Below, piece after piece: positions 26,470 to 35,029 of a stretch of 64,000 bases of DNA. The notes under the pieces are model-generated. The model saw only the letters and a program-made list of their open reading frames with translations. It was not told the origin of the DNA and did no database searches. The position numbers and the translations under genes were made by a program. Each line of letters opens with the position of its first letter. The first letter of the stretch is position 1. The stretch is from Bacteroidota bacterium (GTDB lineage: Bacteria; Bacteroidota; Bacteroidia; Chitinophagales; Chitinophagaceae). Where the stretch lies: positions 1 to 64,000 of the forward strand of contig VGGV01000006.1 in NCBI GenBank assembly GCA_016868455.1. Reading direction: 5' to 3'.

Positions 26470-26496
26470 TCCATCTTTTTTTAAGAATAAACTGAA

Positions 26497-26521
26497 AGCT
26501 TCCGGCATTGCCGGAAGTTTT
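26497..26521. terminator. Terminator hairpin between convergent genes
   Basis: CTTCCGGC / GCCGGAAG with loop ATT, then TTTT. It separates the lipoprotein gene from ctpA, whose stop codon starts at 26521. Confidence 0.8.
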
Positions 26522-28113
26522 TACTTTTCAATAACCTCTATTGATTTTTTGATAACCGGGTCATCCGTATTGATGACCTGGTAGAAACCGGAATTTCGCC
26601 ACCGGTACCGGGCCAGCATGCCTTTCAGTCGTAGTTGCAGTTTTTCTTTTTCTGCATTGCTGAGGCTGGAAACGGAAAGGCTGTCGCCTGCTGTTTTTTG
26701 AACGATGCTTTCCCAGAGCTTTACTGCGGAGAAATTACGGGTATAGTCTGTAACCGAAGCAAACCGGTTTAACTCGTCCTTATGCTCAAGATAAAAAGTA
26801 TATACAAATTGATTAAGCCGGTTGCTGCCCAGCCATTTGTTGATATTCTCATACGAAAAGGAGGTATCCACCGGCACAAAAATATCGGGAGTAATGCCAT
26901 CGCCCTCGTATAAGGTGTCATTGCAATGGTTTGGGAATTTTTTGCCGTTCTTATGGTTGCGTACCGAATCAAGAGAAAACATTTCACCGCTGCTGTATCT
27001 TTCCCATAATTCATCCATATAAATTTTTTTCCCTTTTGCGTACGAACGCTGTATGCTGCGGCCAAGAGGGGTATAGTAACGGGCAATGGTGAGCCGGAGA
27101 GCTGCGCCGTCGCTAAGGGGATATTGTTGTTGTACTAATCCTTTGCCAAAAGTGCGGCGTCCGATAATTTTGGCCCGGCACCAGTCCTGAAGAGAACCAG
27201 CCAGCACTTCGCTTGCGCTGGCCGACAGTTCATCTACCAGCAACACCAATTTACCCTTTTCAAGCAGGCCCGGTCTTTTACACCGGTACTCCTTTTTTTT
27301 GGTGTTTGCACCCTGCATATATACCACCAGTTTGTCGCCATCCAGAAATTCGTCGGCCATATCCACGGCTTCCTCCATCAGTCCGCCTCCGTTTCCCCTC
27401 AAATCAAAAACCAGTTGCTGCATACCCTGTTTTTTCAAGGCTTCAAGCGCCTGCATAAACTCCTCATAACTTTTTTCTGAAAATTTATCCAGCCGGATAT
27501 AACCGGTCGTTTTATCCAGCATATAACTGGCATCAACCGAGGAAACAGGTATTGTGCCCCTTGTGATGGTAATTGCCAGTTGCTGCCTGCCTCTTTGGAT
27601 CAGCAGCCGGGCTTTGGAGCCGGCAGGGCCTTTGATATACTTTTTTACAGCGTCCGCGTCAAATCCTCTTTTGGTTATTACTGAGTCGTTTACCCGGAGT
27701 ATCTGGTCGCCGGTAATAAGTCCTGCTTTTTCGCTGGGCCCCCCGGGTATTACGTAGATTACGTTTACTGTATCATTGAAAATGTTGAACTCAACTCCAA
27801 TGCCCTGGAAATTGCCTGCCAGATCTTCATTGGCTTCCTTTACATCTACAGGGGGCAGGTACACAGAATGCGGGTCAAGTTCCGTCATCATTTCCTCAAT
27901 GGCCCTTCCTTCGAGTGAGTCAATATTTACCGTGTCAACGTATTTTATCCGGATAATATCCAAGGCCTCCTGCAGGGGGGTGCGCCGGTTGGATGTAAAG
28001 AAATTATTTTTACCCTTTTTGTTCATCTGGTAGCCAAGGAACATGCCCGCAATAAGTACAAGGGAAAAAAGCAACGGAAGCCAGACCTGCAATTTTTTAT
28101 TCCCCATCATCAT
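26521..28113 (-). CDS. ctpA: S41 family carboxy-terminal processing protease
   Basis: 530 residues: an N-terminal membrane anchor (VWLPLLFSLVLIAGMFLGYQM), a helical part, a PDZ domain at about 90-180 (GIGVEFNIFNDTVNVIYVIP, GLITGDQILRVND), then the peptidase core with RGNGGGLMEEAVDMADEF and the Ser-Lys dyad in LSASASEVLAGSLQDW and RRTFGKGLVQQQYPL. These periplasmic enzymes trim protein C-termini. The window has a second S41 protease (prc, 50026). The gene is monocistronic. Confidence 0.92.
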   Translation of the reverse strand: MMMGNKKLQVWLPLLFSLVLIAGMFLGYQMNKKGKNNFFTSNRRTPLQEALDIIRIKYVDTVNIDSLEGRAIEEMMTELDPHSVYLPPVDVKEANEDLAGNFQGIGVEFNIFNDTVNVIYVIPGGPSEKAGLITGDQILRVNDSVITKRGFDADAVKKYIKGPAGSKARLLIQRGRQQLAITITRGTIPVSSVDASYMLDKTTGYIRLDKFSEKSYEEFMQALEALKKQGMQQLVFDLRGNGGGLMEEAVDMADEFLDGDKLVVYMQGANTKKKEYRCKRPGLLEKGKLVLLVDELSASASEVLAGSLQDWCRAKIIGRRTFGKGLVQQQYPLSDGAALRLTIARYYTPLGRSIQRSYAKGKKIYMDELWERYSSGEMFSLDSVRNHKNGKKFPNHCNDTLYEGDGITPDIFVPVDTSFSYENINKWLGSNRLNQFVYTFYLEHKDELNRFASVTDYTRNFSAVKLWESIVQKTAGDSLSVSSLSNAEKEKLQLRLKGMLARYRWRNSGFYQVINTDDPVIKKSIEVIEK

Positions 28114-28245
28114 CTTTTATTACGTAATTTGACGCAAAATAGAGAAAAGTTGCTGGTTTCTGCTTACTTATCACTGCTTCGCACAACCGGGCTGTGTTAA
28201 AAGAAGATCATACAATAACCGGTAGCCATCGCTTTTAATTGAATC

Positions 28246-29088
28246 ATGCCGCAATCCATTCTCATAGCCGACAGCGGGGCCACAAAGGCGGAGTGGTGTC
28301 TGCTGGGTAATGGCAAAAGAAAAATCATCTTTACCCAGGGCATAAGTTCCTATTTCCTCAACACTGACCAGATCACTGACCTGCTGTTGAAAGAGTTGAA
28401 GCCGAAACTTAAAAATGTGCAGATTGATCATGTGTTTTATTATGGAACAGGCTGCGCAAACCCGGTTAATGCGAAGTCTGTAAAAAAAGCAGTCAGCAAG
28501 GTCTTTCCCGGTTCAAAAGCAGATGTCAATCATGACCTGATGGCTGCTGCGAGGGCTTTATGCGGAAGAAAAAAAGGAATTGCATGCATACTTGGTACAG
28601 GCTCCAATTCCTGTTATTATGACGGGAAAAGAATTGTAAAAAACAGTCCTGGCCTGGGCTATGTATTGGGTGATGAGGGCAGCGGGGCTTATCTTGGCAA
28701 AAAAGTAATACAGTATTATCTCTATGGCACATTTGATGATGAACTGAGAGGAAGGTTTGATCTTACCTATACAACCAATACAACCGAGATACTGGAGAAT
28801 GTTTATAAGAAACCATTACCCAACAGATACCTTGCAGGTTTTTGCAAGTTCCTTGCTGAAAACAGGGGACATTATATGATTGAGAATATTATTGAGGACG
28901 GTTTGAATGATTTTTTCTTTAACCATCTGTGCAAGTATCGGGAAATATGGACACTGCCTGTTCATTTTACCGGCAGTGTGGCATTGGGTTTTAAGGATGT
29001 CTTGCAGCACCTTTGTGACTCTTATGAGTTTGAACTGGGTAAGGTTATAAAAGCGCCGATGGAAGGATTAATCGAGTATCATAGTTAA
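28246..29088 (+). CDS. BadF/BadG-type amino-sugar kinase (MurK/NAGK-like)
   Basis: 280 residues of the ASKHA fold. The phosphate-1 loop is LIADSGATKAEWCLL, GIACILGTGSNSCYYDGKRI is the phosphate-2 region, and GYVLGDEGSGAYLGKKVI the conserved BadF block. The murQ gene starts 11 bp after it. In Tannerella and Clostridium, related MurK kinases phosphorylate MurNAc (and GlcNAc), and MurQ then acts on MurNAc-6-phosphate; that pairing makes peptidoglycan sugar recycling the best reading. A plain N-acetylglucosamine kinase is the alternative. Confidence 0.83.
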   Translation: MPQSILIADSGATKAEWCLLGNGKRKIIFTQGISSYFLNTDQITDLLLKELKPKLKNVQIDHVFYYGTGCANPVNAKSVKKAVSKVFPGSKADVNHDLMAAARALCGRKKGIACILGTGSNSCYYDGKRIVKNSPGLGYVLGDEGSGAYLGKKVIQYYLYGTFDDELRGRFDLTYTTNTTEILENVYKKPLPNRYLAGFCKFLAENRGHYMIENIIEDGLNDFFFNHLCKYREIWTLPVHFTGSVALGFKDVLQHLCDSYEFELGKVIKAPMEGLIEYHS

Positions 29089-29098
29089 ATCACGCCGC

Positions 29099-29914
29099 AT
29101 GGCTTTTGAAAAAATTACTGAGCAACCAAGTAATTACCGCCACCTTGAAAAGATGCCTCTTGGCGAATTACTGGTAAATATTAACAACGAAGATGCTACC
29201 GTGCCGGCTGCTGTAAAAAAAGCAATACCTCAAATTGAAAAACTCGCTGAAGCGGCAGCTGATAAAATGCTGATGGGTGGCCGCATGTTTTATATCGGAG
29301 CCGGCACCAGCGGGCGGCTGGGTATCGTGGATGCCAGCGAATGTCCGCCGACTTACGGGGTACCCCACGGTCTTGTTATTGGCATTATTGCCGGGGGAGA
29401 CAAAGCTATTACCACCGCAGTGGAATTTGCAGAAGATGACCGGGAACAGGGCTGGAAGGACCTGCAAACATATAATGTAAGCGATAAGGATGTGGTAATT
29501 GGCATTGCTGCCAGCGGCACCACTCCTTATGTAATCGGTGCACTGGAAGAATGCAGAAAAAGAGGAATTTTAACGGGGAACATTTCCTGCAACCCGGATT
29601 CGCCGGTCAGCGCAGCGGCAGATTATCCGATTGAAGTGGTGGTGGGACCGGAGTTTGTTACCGGCAGCACCCGTATGAAAAGCGGTACAGCTCAAAAGCT
29701 GGTGCTGAATATGATTTCAACGGCCATAATGATTCAATTAGGCAGGGTAGAAGATAATAAGATGGTGAACATGCAGCTTACCAACGATAAACTTGTTGAC
29801 CGCGGCACCCGGATACTGATGGAGCGCATTAAACTAAGTGATTACGAAAAAGCAAAATCCCTGTTACTAAAACACGGAAGTGTAAAAAAAGCGGCTGACG
29901 CATTTGTTCTTTAA
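29099..29914 (+). CDS. murQ: N-acetylmuramic acid 6-phosphate etherase
   Basis: 271 residues with the SIS domain: RMFYIGAGTSGRLGIVDASE, CPPTYG, IGIAASGTTPYVIGALEECR and PEFVTGSTRMKSGTAQKLVL. The enzyme removes the lactyl ether from MurNAc-6-phosphate to give GlcNAc-6-phosphate in the cytoplasm. It is slightly shorter than the E. coli enzyme (298), which carries a longer C-terminal helical part. It forms an operon with the kinase gene upstream. Confidence 0.93.
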   Translation: MAFEKITEQPSNYRHLEKMPLGELLVNINNEDATVPAAVKKAIPQIEKLAEAAADKMLMGGRMFYIGAGTSGRLGIVDASECPPTYGVPHGLVIGIIAGGDKAITTAVEFAEDDREQGWKDLQTYNVSDKDVVIGIAASGTTPYVIGALEECRKRGILTGNISCNPDSPVSAAADYPIEVVVGPEFVTGSTRMKSGTAQKLVLNMISTAIMIQLGRVEDNKMVNMQLTNDKLVDRGTRILMERIKLSDYEKAKSLLLKHGSVKKAADAFVL

Positions 29915-29939
29915 AAAACCAGCATACTCCAGGCCTTAG

Positions 29940-29947
29940 TATCTTTG
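29940..29947 (+). promoter_or_regulatory. Bacteroidota -7 box (TATCTTTG)
   Basis: TATCTTTG fits TAnnTTTG and ends 16 bp before the ATG at 29964, so the gene at 29964 probably has its own promoter. Confidence 0.5.
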
Positions 29948-29963
29948 CAGGGAAGATTTTGTT

Positions 29964-30527
29964 ATGCAGGATATCGAACCTTTTTATAACTGGCGGCATA
30001 TATACATAAGCGAGGAAGACCAACGGTCGCCTTTTTTCGGAAGAACCTATTCTGAGTTTGAATTCTCCCAAACGGTTTACAATTATTATATCCATCCGCA
30101 ATGGGATGATTTTGGCAGCAGAACTTTGTACCTGAAAGTGCTGCTGGCGGATTATGACGAGAAATATGCGGTGATCGAACTGATTGGTGAATGGAATGAT
30201 GCTATTGAGAATGACATTATGGAGCTAAAGCGGGAGGTGCTGGAAAAGTTTATGTATGAGGGGATTTACAAATTCATCCTGGTGGGGGAAAATGTGCTCA
30301 ATTTTCACAGCGATGGTAAAGAATATTATGAAGAACTGTTTGAAGAAGTAACAGATGAAAACGGCTGGGTGGTTTGTTTAAATATGCCGGAACAGACACA
30401 GTATGATTTTAAACATGCACACCTGAACCGGTTTATCGAACTGATGGAACTGGATAACTGGCGAACTTATAAGCCTTTTCATCTGTTTAAAAAAATAAAT
30501 AATGAACTGACGGCAAGGTTAAAGTAA
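29964..30527 (+). CDS. Conserved-looking cytosolic protein, unknown function
   Basis: 187 residues, acidic and rich in aromatics, with no signal or membrane segment. Visible features are YNWRHIYISEEDQRSPFFGR, LYLKVLLADYDEKYAVIELI and a helix LMELDNWRTYKPFHLFKKI at the C-terminus. The alternating pattern suggests an alpha/beta fold. I do not recognise the family. Regular codon use and an own promoter box suggest a real gene. A possible broken secreted gene follows 9 bp downstream. Confidence 0.7.
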   Translation: MQDIEPFYNWRHIYISEEDQRSPFFGRTYSEFEFSQTVYNYYIHPQWDDFGSRTLYLKVLLADYDEKYAVIELIGEWNDAIENDIMELKREVLEKFMYEGIYKFILVGENVLNFHSDGKEYYEELFEEVTDENGWVVCLNMPEQTQYDFKHAHLNRFIELMELDNWRTYKPFHLFKKINNELTARLK

Positions 30528-30536
30528 TAATTGTTT

Positions 30537-31064
30537 ATGACAGGTATCCATAAAGTTGCTTTGCTATTATGCCTGATTTTTCTTTTTCAGAATGCATATG
30601 TTTGGGGCCAGGATTGCCAGGGTGTTTCTGCAAGGAAAGATAAGACAAAGAACTCCCGTATTTTCTCAGGAATCTCTTCATCAGACGAGTTTTTCAGTTT
30701 ACTTATCTCAAAGTAAATAGCTGAAAATACTGATTCCATATCATCTGATAATTACTCGTTATTTCTTAATGTGGCGTCAAGGGTGTTATTCACTGACAGC
30801 ATCCTGGAAACTACCGGCACATTTGAGTTTGTTTTTTCCGATGGCTCGTCAGTAGTTTTTAATAATGTGCAGCCCTTGAATAATCCGATGGGGTATTGCT
30901 GTAGTCTGGGATTTACATGTAAGCTCGCCAATGAGCAGTTTGAGCAACTGACAAGGCAGCCTTTCGAAAAGATTATTGCTTTCAACACAGTAGTTGTCCG
31001 GTTTTCGGGGAAAAAGCAGAAGAGGCTTGCAAGTATGCTTACCTGCATCTACGGGAAAAAGTAG
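30537..31064 (+). pseudogene. Secreted protein gene with an in-frame stop codon
   Basis: ORFs 30531-30716 and 30771-31064 share one frame, and the 54 bp between them stay open apart from the single TAA at 30714: LISK-stop-IAENTDSISSDNYSLFLNVASRVLF. Read through, it is about 174 residues from the ATG at 30537 with a signal peptide (KVALLLCLIFLFQNAYVWG) and a beta-rich C-terminal half (TFEFVFSDGSSVVFNN, CCSLGFTC) that looks like a Bacteroidota secreted protein of unknown function. It is a nonsense mutation or a base error; separate genes would leave the second without a start of its own. Confidence 0.6.
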
Positions 31065-31136
31065 CTCCCGTTTAATAATAAATTTCACAAGAGTGTTTAT
31101 CGTTAAATCTTTTACTGGTTTTTGCCCCCGGCGCAG

Positions 31137-31144
31137 TATTTTTG
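31137..31144 (+). promoter_or_regulatory. Bacteroidota -7 box (TATTTTTG) of sdhC
   Basis: TATTTTTG fits TAnnTTTG and lies 33 bp before the sdhC ATG. Confidence 0.5.
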
Positions 31145-31177
31145 CAGCAAATTTGATTACCCTCTATAACTGCACTT

Positions 31178-31846
31178 ATGAAATGGTCTGAGCTGTTCAC
31201 TTCTTCGGTTGGTAAAAAGTGGGTGATGGCGCTGACGGGTTTGTTTCTTATTACTTTTTTGGTGGTGCATGCGGGCATTAATGCCTGTATCTGGGCCAAT
31301 GACGGCGGCGCAATGTTTAACGATGCTGCCCATTTCATGGGTTCGTCCTGGGTAATAAGGATAATTGAGATCGGGCTGATGGCCGGGTTTCTTATTCATA
31401 TTGTGCAGGGTAGTGTGCTGGAAATACAAAACCGAAGAAAAAGAAAGAAGGGATATGCCGTGGCAATGGGAAATAAAGGAAGCACATGGTACAGCCGCAG
31501 TATGGGGTTGCTGGGTACCCTGATAGGGATTTTCCTTATCATTCATCTTTCGCATTTCTGGGTGCCCAACAGAAGTCACCAGGGCTGGTTGCTGGGCGAA
31601 GAACTGAATCTGTATGAAGAAATGAAAGTAAGATTCCAGGCAGAATGGGTGGTGATTGTGTATGTTCTTGGATGTTTTTCGCTGGCATGGCACCTGGTAC
31701 ATGGTTTTCAAAGCGCCTTCAGAACGATTGGAGTGAGTAACAAAAAGTATTTGACGTTGCTGAATACAGCGGGTATTGCATTCTCAATTATCGTTCCGCT
31801 GGTTTTTGCAATGATGCCGGTGAGTTTTTATCTGGGATGGATATGA
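31178..31846 (+). CDS. sdhC: Succinate dehydrogenase/fumarate reductase cytochrome b subunit
   Basis: 222 residues with five membrane segments, the form found in Bacteroidota and epsilon-type di-heme enzymes. Heme-ligand histidines sit in FLVVHAGINA, GFLIHIVQGS, FLIIHLSHFW and SLAWHLVHGFQSAF. It anchors SdhA and SdhB to the inner membrane and passes electrons to menaquinone. sdhA starts 318 bp further on; the gap holds palindromic repeats. Confidence 0.93.
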   Translation: MKWSELFTSSVGKKWVMALTGLFLITFLVVHAGINACIWANDGGAMFNDAAHFMGSSWVIRIIEIGLMAGFLIHIVQGSVLEIQNRRKRKKGYAVAMGNKGSTWYSRSMGLLGTLIGIFLIIHLSHFWVPNRSHQGWLLGEELNLYEEMKVRFQAEWVVIVYVLGCFSLAWHLVHGFQSAFRTIGVSNKKYLTLLNTAGIAFSIIVPLVFAMMPVSFYLGWI

Positions 31847-32164
31847 GGCCTCCCCAAACCCCTCCGAAGGAGGGGCTTATGGTCTCGGGTTATTTGAAAG
31901 CTCTTTACCGTGTTTGGATATGATATAATGATGTAAAATTTTCTTACAGCCTCGTAGAAGCTGAATATCGGTAGCCCCGGATGAAATCCGGGGAAAATAA
32001 AAGTGAAGATTTTATGGAACCCCGCAGGGGTTCCATATTGTTGATTAGAGTTAATAGTGTTGAACGGAGCGTCGCAACGGAAGATGCTCAGGGAACAGGA
32101 CGATGATAAAAAATAATGAACCATCAGGTCGCTTTTAGCGACCCGACGGATAAACGTTAAGGAT
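31847..32164. repeat. Gap between sdhC and sdhA holding four palindromes
   Basis: This 318-bp gap has no gene. It contains CCCCTCC / GGAGGGG (31859-31875, preceded by GGCCTCCCCAAA, related to the repeats near rnpB), CCCCGGAT / ATCCGGGG (31975-31993), ATGGAACCCC / GGGGTTCCAT (32014-32036) and GGTCGCT / AGCGACC (32127-32143), each with a 3-nt loop. Such chains of short hairpins look like dispersed repeat elements. Any one could end or reduce transcription between sdhC and sdhA or stabilise the mRNA. Confidence 0.75.
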
Positions 32165-34141
32165 ATGCTTGAATCAAAAATTCCTTCAGGGCCTTTAGAA
32201 CAAAACTGGACGTATTATAAAGGCCATTGCAAACTGGTGAACCCGGCCAACAAAAGAAAGCTCGATGTAATTGTGGTTGGAACCGGTTTGGCCGGCGCTT
32301 CTGCCGCCGCTTCATTGGGAGAACTGGGTTATAAAGTAAAGGCATTTTGTTTTCAGGATTCGCCGCGGAGAGCACACAGTATTGCTGCGCAGGGCGGCAT
32401 TAATGCTGCGAAGAATTACCAGAATGATGGCGACTCGGTATTCCGTTTGTTTTATGATACGGTGAAGGGCGGCGACTATCGGGCAAGAGAGGCCAATGTT
32501 CATCGCCTCGCCGAAGTAAGCGTAAACATCATTGACCAATGCGTTGCGCAGGGTGTACCTTTTGCAAGGGAGTATGGAGGTTTGTTGAATAACCGTTCAT
32601 TTGGTGGTACACAGGTGAAAAGAACTTTTTATGCGGCAGGACAAACGGGCCAGCAATTATTGATAGGCGCTTACCAGGCCATGGAAAGACAGGTGGCGCT
32701 TGGAAATGTGCAACAGTTTACCCGGCATGAGATGCTGGATGTGGTGATCATTGATGGAAAGGCGAGAGGTATCATTGCCCGGAATCTTATAACAGGAAAG
32801 CTGGAAAGACATTTCGGCCATGCTGTATTGCTTTGTACCGGTGGGTATGGCAATGTCTTTTATCTTTCTACCAATGCGATGGGCAGCAATGTTACTGCCA
32901 TCTGGAAAGCGCATAAGCAAGGCGCTTATTTTGGTAATCCCTGCTTTACACAAATTCACCCGACCTGTATTCCTGTAAGCGGTGATCATCAAAGCAAACT
33001 GACATTGATGTCCGAGTCATTAAGAAATGATGGTCGTATTTGGGTCCCGAAGAAAAAAGATGATAACCGCAAACCGAATGATATTCCGGAAGAAGAAAGG
33101 GATTATTATCTGGAGCGGCGTTATCCTGCATTTGGAAATTTAGTACCAAGAGACGTAGCATCAAGGGCGGCGAAGGAAAGATCTGATGCGGGATATGGTG
33201 TGGGAACAACAAAGCAGGCGGTTTATCTGGATTTCAAATACAACCTCATCAATAAATACGGAAGGGCAGAAGCCACGAAGAGGGGTATTCAAAATCCTGA
33301 TGAAGCAACGCTGGTTTCATTGGGTAAAGAGGTGGTGAAAGAGGAATATGGCAACCTGTTTGATATGTATGAGAAGATAACAGGTGAAAATCCGTATGAA
33401 GTGCCCATGCGGATTTATCCTGCCGTGCATTATACCATGGGCGGCCTGTGGGTGGATTATGAACTGATGACAAATATAAAGGGCCTCTATGCGTTGGGAG
33501 AAGCCAACTTCAGCGATCATGGCGCTAACCGCCTTGGTGCTTCTGCATTGATGCAGGGACTGGCCGACGGATATTTTGTGATTCCTTATACTATCGGCAA
33601 CTACCTTGCTGATGAAATTGCGACAAAGCCGGTTCCAACAACGCATGAGGCATTTGAAAAAACGGAAAAGGAAGTTGCGGACCGTATCAATACTTTAATG
33701 AACATAAGAGGCAAACAGACTGTTGAAAGTTTTCATAAGCGATTGGGAAAAATAATGTGGGAGAAATGCGGCATGACCCGTAATGCACTGGGATTGCAGG
33801 AAGCTATCACTGAAATACGGGCATTGAAAAAAGAATTCTGGAGAGATGTATGCATTCCCGGCGCCATTCATGAAATGAATCCTGAGCTGGACAAAGCCGG
33901 CCGTGTGGCTGACTTTATAGAATTAGGTGAACTGATGTGCAAAGACGCATTGGACAGAAATGAAAGCTGCGGCGGGCATTTCCGGGAAGAAAGCCAGACG
34001 GAGGAAGGAGAAGCGAAGAGGGATGATGCGAATTATAGTTATGTTGCGGCATGGGAATATGCCGGTGAAGGCCATTGGAATTTGTATAAAGAAGTATTGA
34101 ATTTTGAAGTGGCTAAACCTACTCAACGATCTTATAAATAA
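32165..34141 (+). CDS. sdhA: Succinate dehydrogenase/fumarate reductase flavoprotein subunit
   Basis: 658 residues. [19 protein letters not shown] binds [23 protein letters not shown] carries the flavin-attachment region, [20 protein letters not shown] and [20 protein letters not shown] are family blocks, and the Arg of the active site lies in [13 protein letters not shown]. The large size and insertions fit the Bacteroidota/di-heme class. It oxidises succinate to fumarate in the cytoplasm-facing domain. sdhB follows after 29 bp. Confidence 0.95.
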   Translation: MLESKIPSGPLEQNWTYYKGHCKLVNPANKRKLDVIVVGTGLAGASAAASLGELGYKVKAFCFQDSPRRAHSIAAQGGINAAKNYQNDGDSVFRLFYDTVKGGDYRAREANVHRLAEVSVNIIDQCVAQGVPFAREYGGLLNNRSFGGTQVKRTFYAAGQTGQQLLIGAYQAMERQVALGNVQQFTRHEMLDVVIIDGKARGIIARNLITGKLERHFGHAVLLCTGGYGNVFYLSTNAMGSNVTAIWKAHKQGAYFGNPCFTQIHPTCIPVSGDHQSKLTLMSESLRNDGRIWVPKKKDDNRKPNDIPEEERDYYLERRYPAFGNLVPRDVASRAAKERSDAGYGVGTTKQAVYLDFKYNLINKYGRAEATKRGIQNPDEATLVSLGKEVVKEEYGNLFDMYEKITGENPYEVPMRIYPAVHYTMGGLWVDYELMTNIKGLYALGEANFSDHGANRLGASALMQGLADGYFVIPYTIGNYLADEIATKPVPTTHEAFEKTEKEVADRINTLMNIRGKQTVESFHKRLGKIMWEKCGMTRNALGLQEAITEIRALKKEFWRDVCIPGAIHEMNPELDKAGRVADFIELGELMCKDALDRNESCGGHFREESQTEEGEAKRDDANYSYVAAWEYAGEGHWNLYKEVLNFEVAKPTQRSYK

Positions 34142-34170
34142 ATTGCTAACTGAACAATAGTTGTTGTTTT

Positions 34171-34935
34171 ATGGAGCACTATACAATGAACCTGACATTG
34201 AAAGTATGGCGGCAAAAGAATACAGATGACAGAGGAGGGTTTGAAACTTACCCGGTAAAGAATATTTCCTCCGAAATGTCTTTTCTTGAAATGTTTGATG
34301 TACTGAACGAAGAACTGATCCGTGAAGGAAAAGATCCGATCGCTTTTGACCACGATTGCCGTGAAGGTATCTGCGGCATGTGTTCCATGTATATCAATGG
34401 CCGGCCGCATGGCCCCTGGAAGGCCAACACCGTTTGCCAACTCCATATGCGGGCTTATAAGGATGGAGATACGATTGTAGTGGAGCCATGGAGGGCCAAT
34501 GCCTTTCCGGTTATTAAGGATTTGATGGTTGACAGAACCGCTTTTGACCGCATCATTCAGGCCGGAGGTTTTATTTCAGTCAATACCGGCAATGCATTGG
34601 ATGCCAATGCTATACCGGTTCGAAAAGATAAGGCCGATGCAGCTTTTGCCGCTGCTGCCTGCATTGGGTGTGGAGCCTGTGTGGCCGCCTGTAAAAATTC
34701 TTCAGCTATGCTGTTCCTGTCGGCCAAGGTTTCTCATCTGGCCTTATTACCACAAGGAGCTCCTGAAAGAAAAACAAGAGCGATGAATATGGTGGCGCAA
34801 ATGGACAAGGAGGGTTTTGGCGCCTGCACCAATACCGGGGCCTGTGAGGCAGTTTGTCCCAAAGAAATTTCTATTGATACTATTGCCCGGCTAAACAGGG
34901 AATATATGCTGGGGGCAGCTACCGTTGAAAGTTAG
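34171..34935 (+). CDS. sdhB: Succinate dehydrogenase/fumarate reductase iron-sulfur subunit
   Basis: 254 residues. The [2Fe-2S] ligands are in [19 protein letters not shown] (CxxxxCxxC), the ferredoxin-type ligands in [13 protein letters not shown] and [15 protein letters not shown]. It carries electrons from the flavin to the hemes of SdhC. The S9 peptidase gene ATG at 35030 follows a terminator, so the operon probably ends here. Confidence 0.95.
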   Translation: MEHYTMNLTLKVWRQKNTDDRGGFETYPVKNISSEMSFLEMFDVLNEELIREGKDPIAFDHDCREGICGMCSMYINGRPHGPWKANTVCQLHMRAYKDGDTIVVEPWRANAFPVIKDLMVDRTAFDRIIQAGGFISVNTGNALDANAIPVRKDKADAAFAAAACIGCGACVAACKNSSAMLFLSAKVSHLALLPQGAPERKTRAMNMVAQMDKEGFGACTNTGACEAVCPKEISIDTIARLNREYMLGAATVES

Positions 34936-34958
34936 TTTTTGGTTTAAATCACTGAAGC

Positions 34959-34984
34959 AGCCCTTTTCTGTAAAGGGCTTTTTT
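34959..34984 (+). terminator. Rho-independent terminator of the sdh genes
   Basis: AGCCCTTT / AAAGGGCT with a short loop, then TTTTTT, 24 bp after the sdhB stop. Confidence 0.85.
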
Positions 34985-35029
34985 ATTTCAGGCCGATCGC
35001 CTTACATTCGCAATCCTAAACTTGCATCT

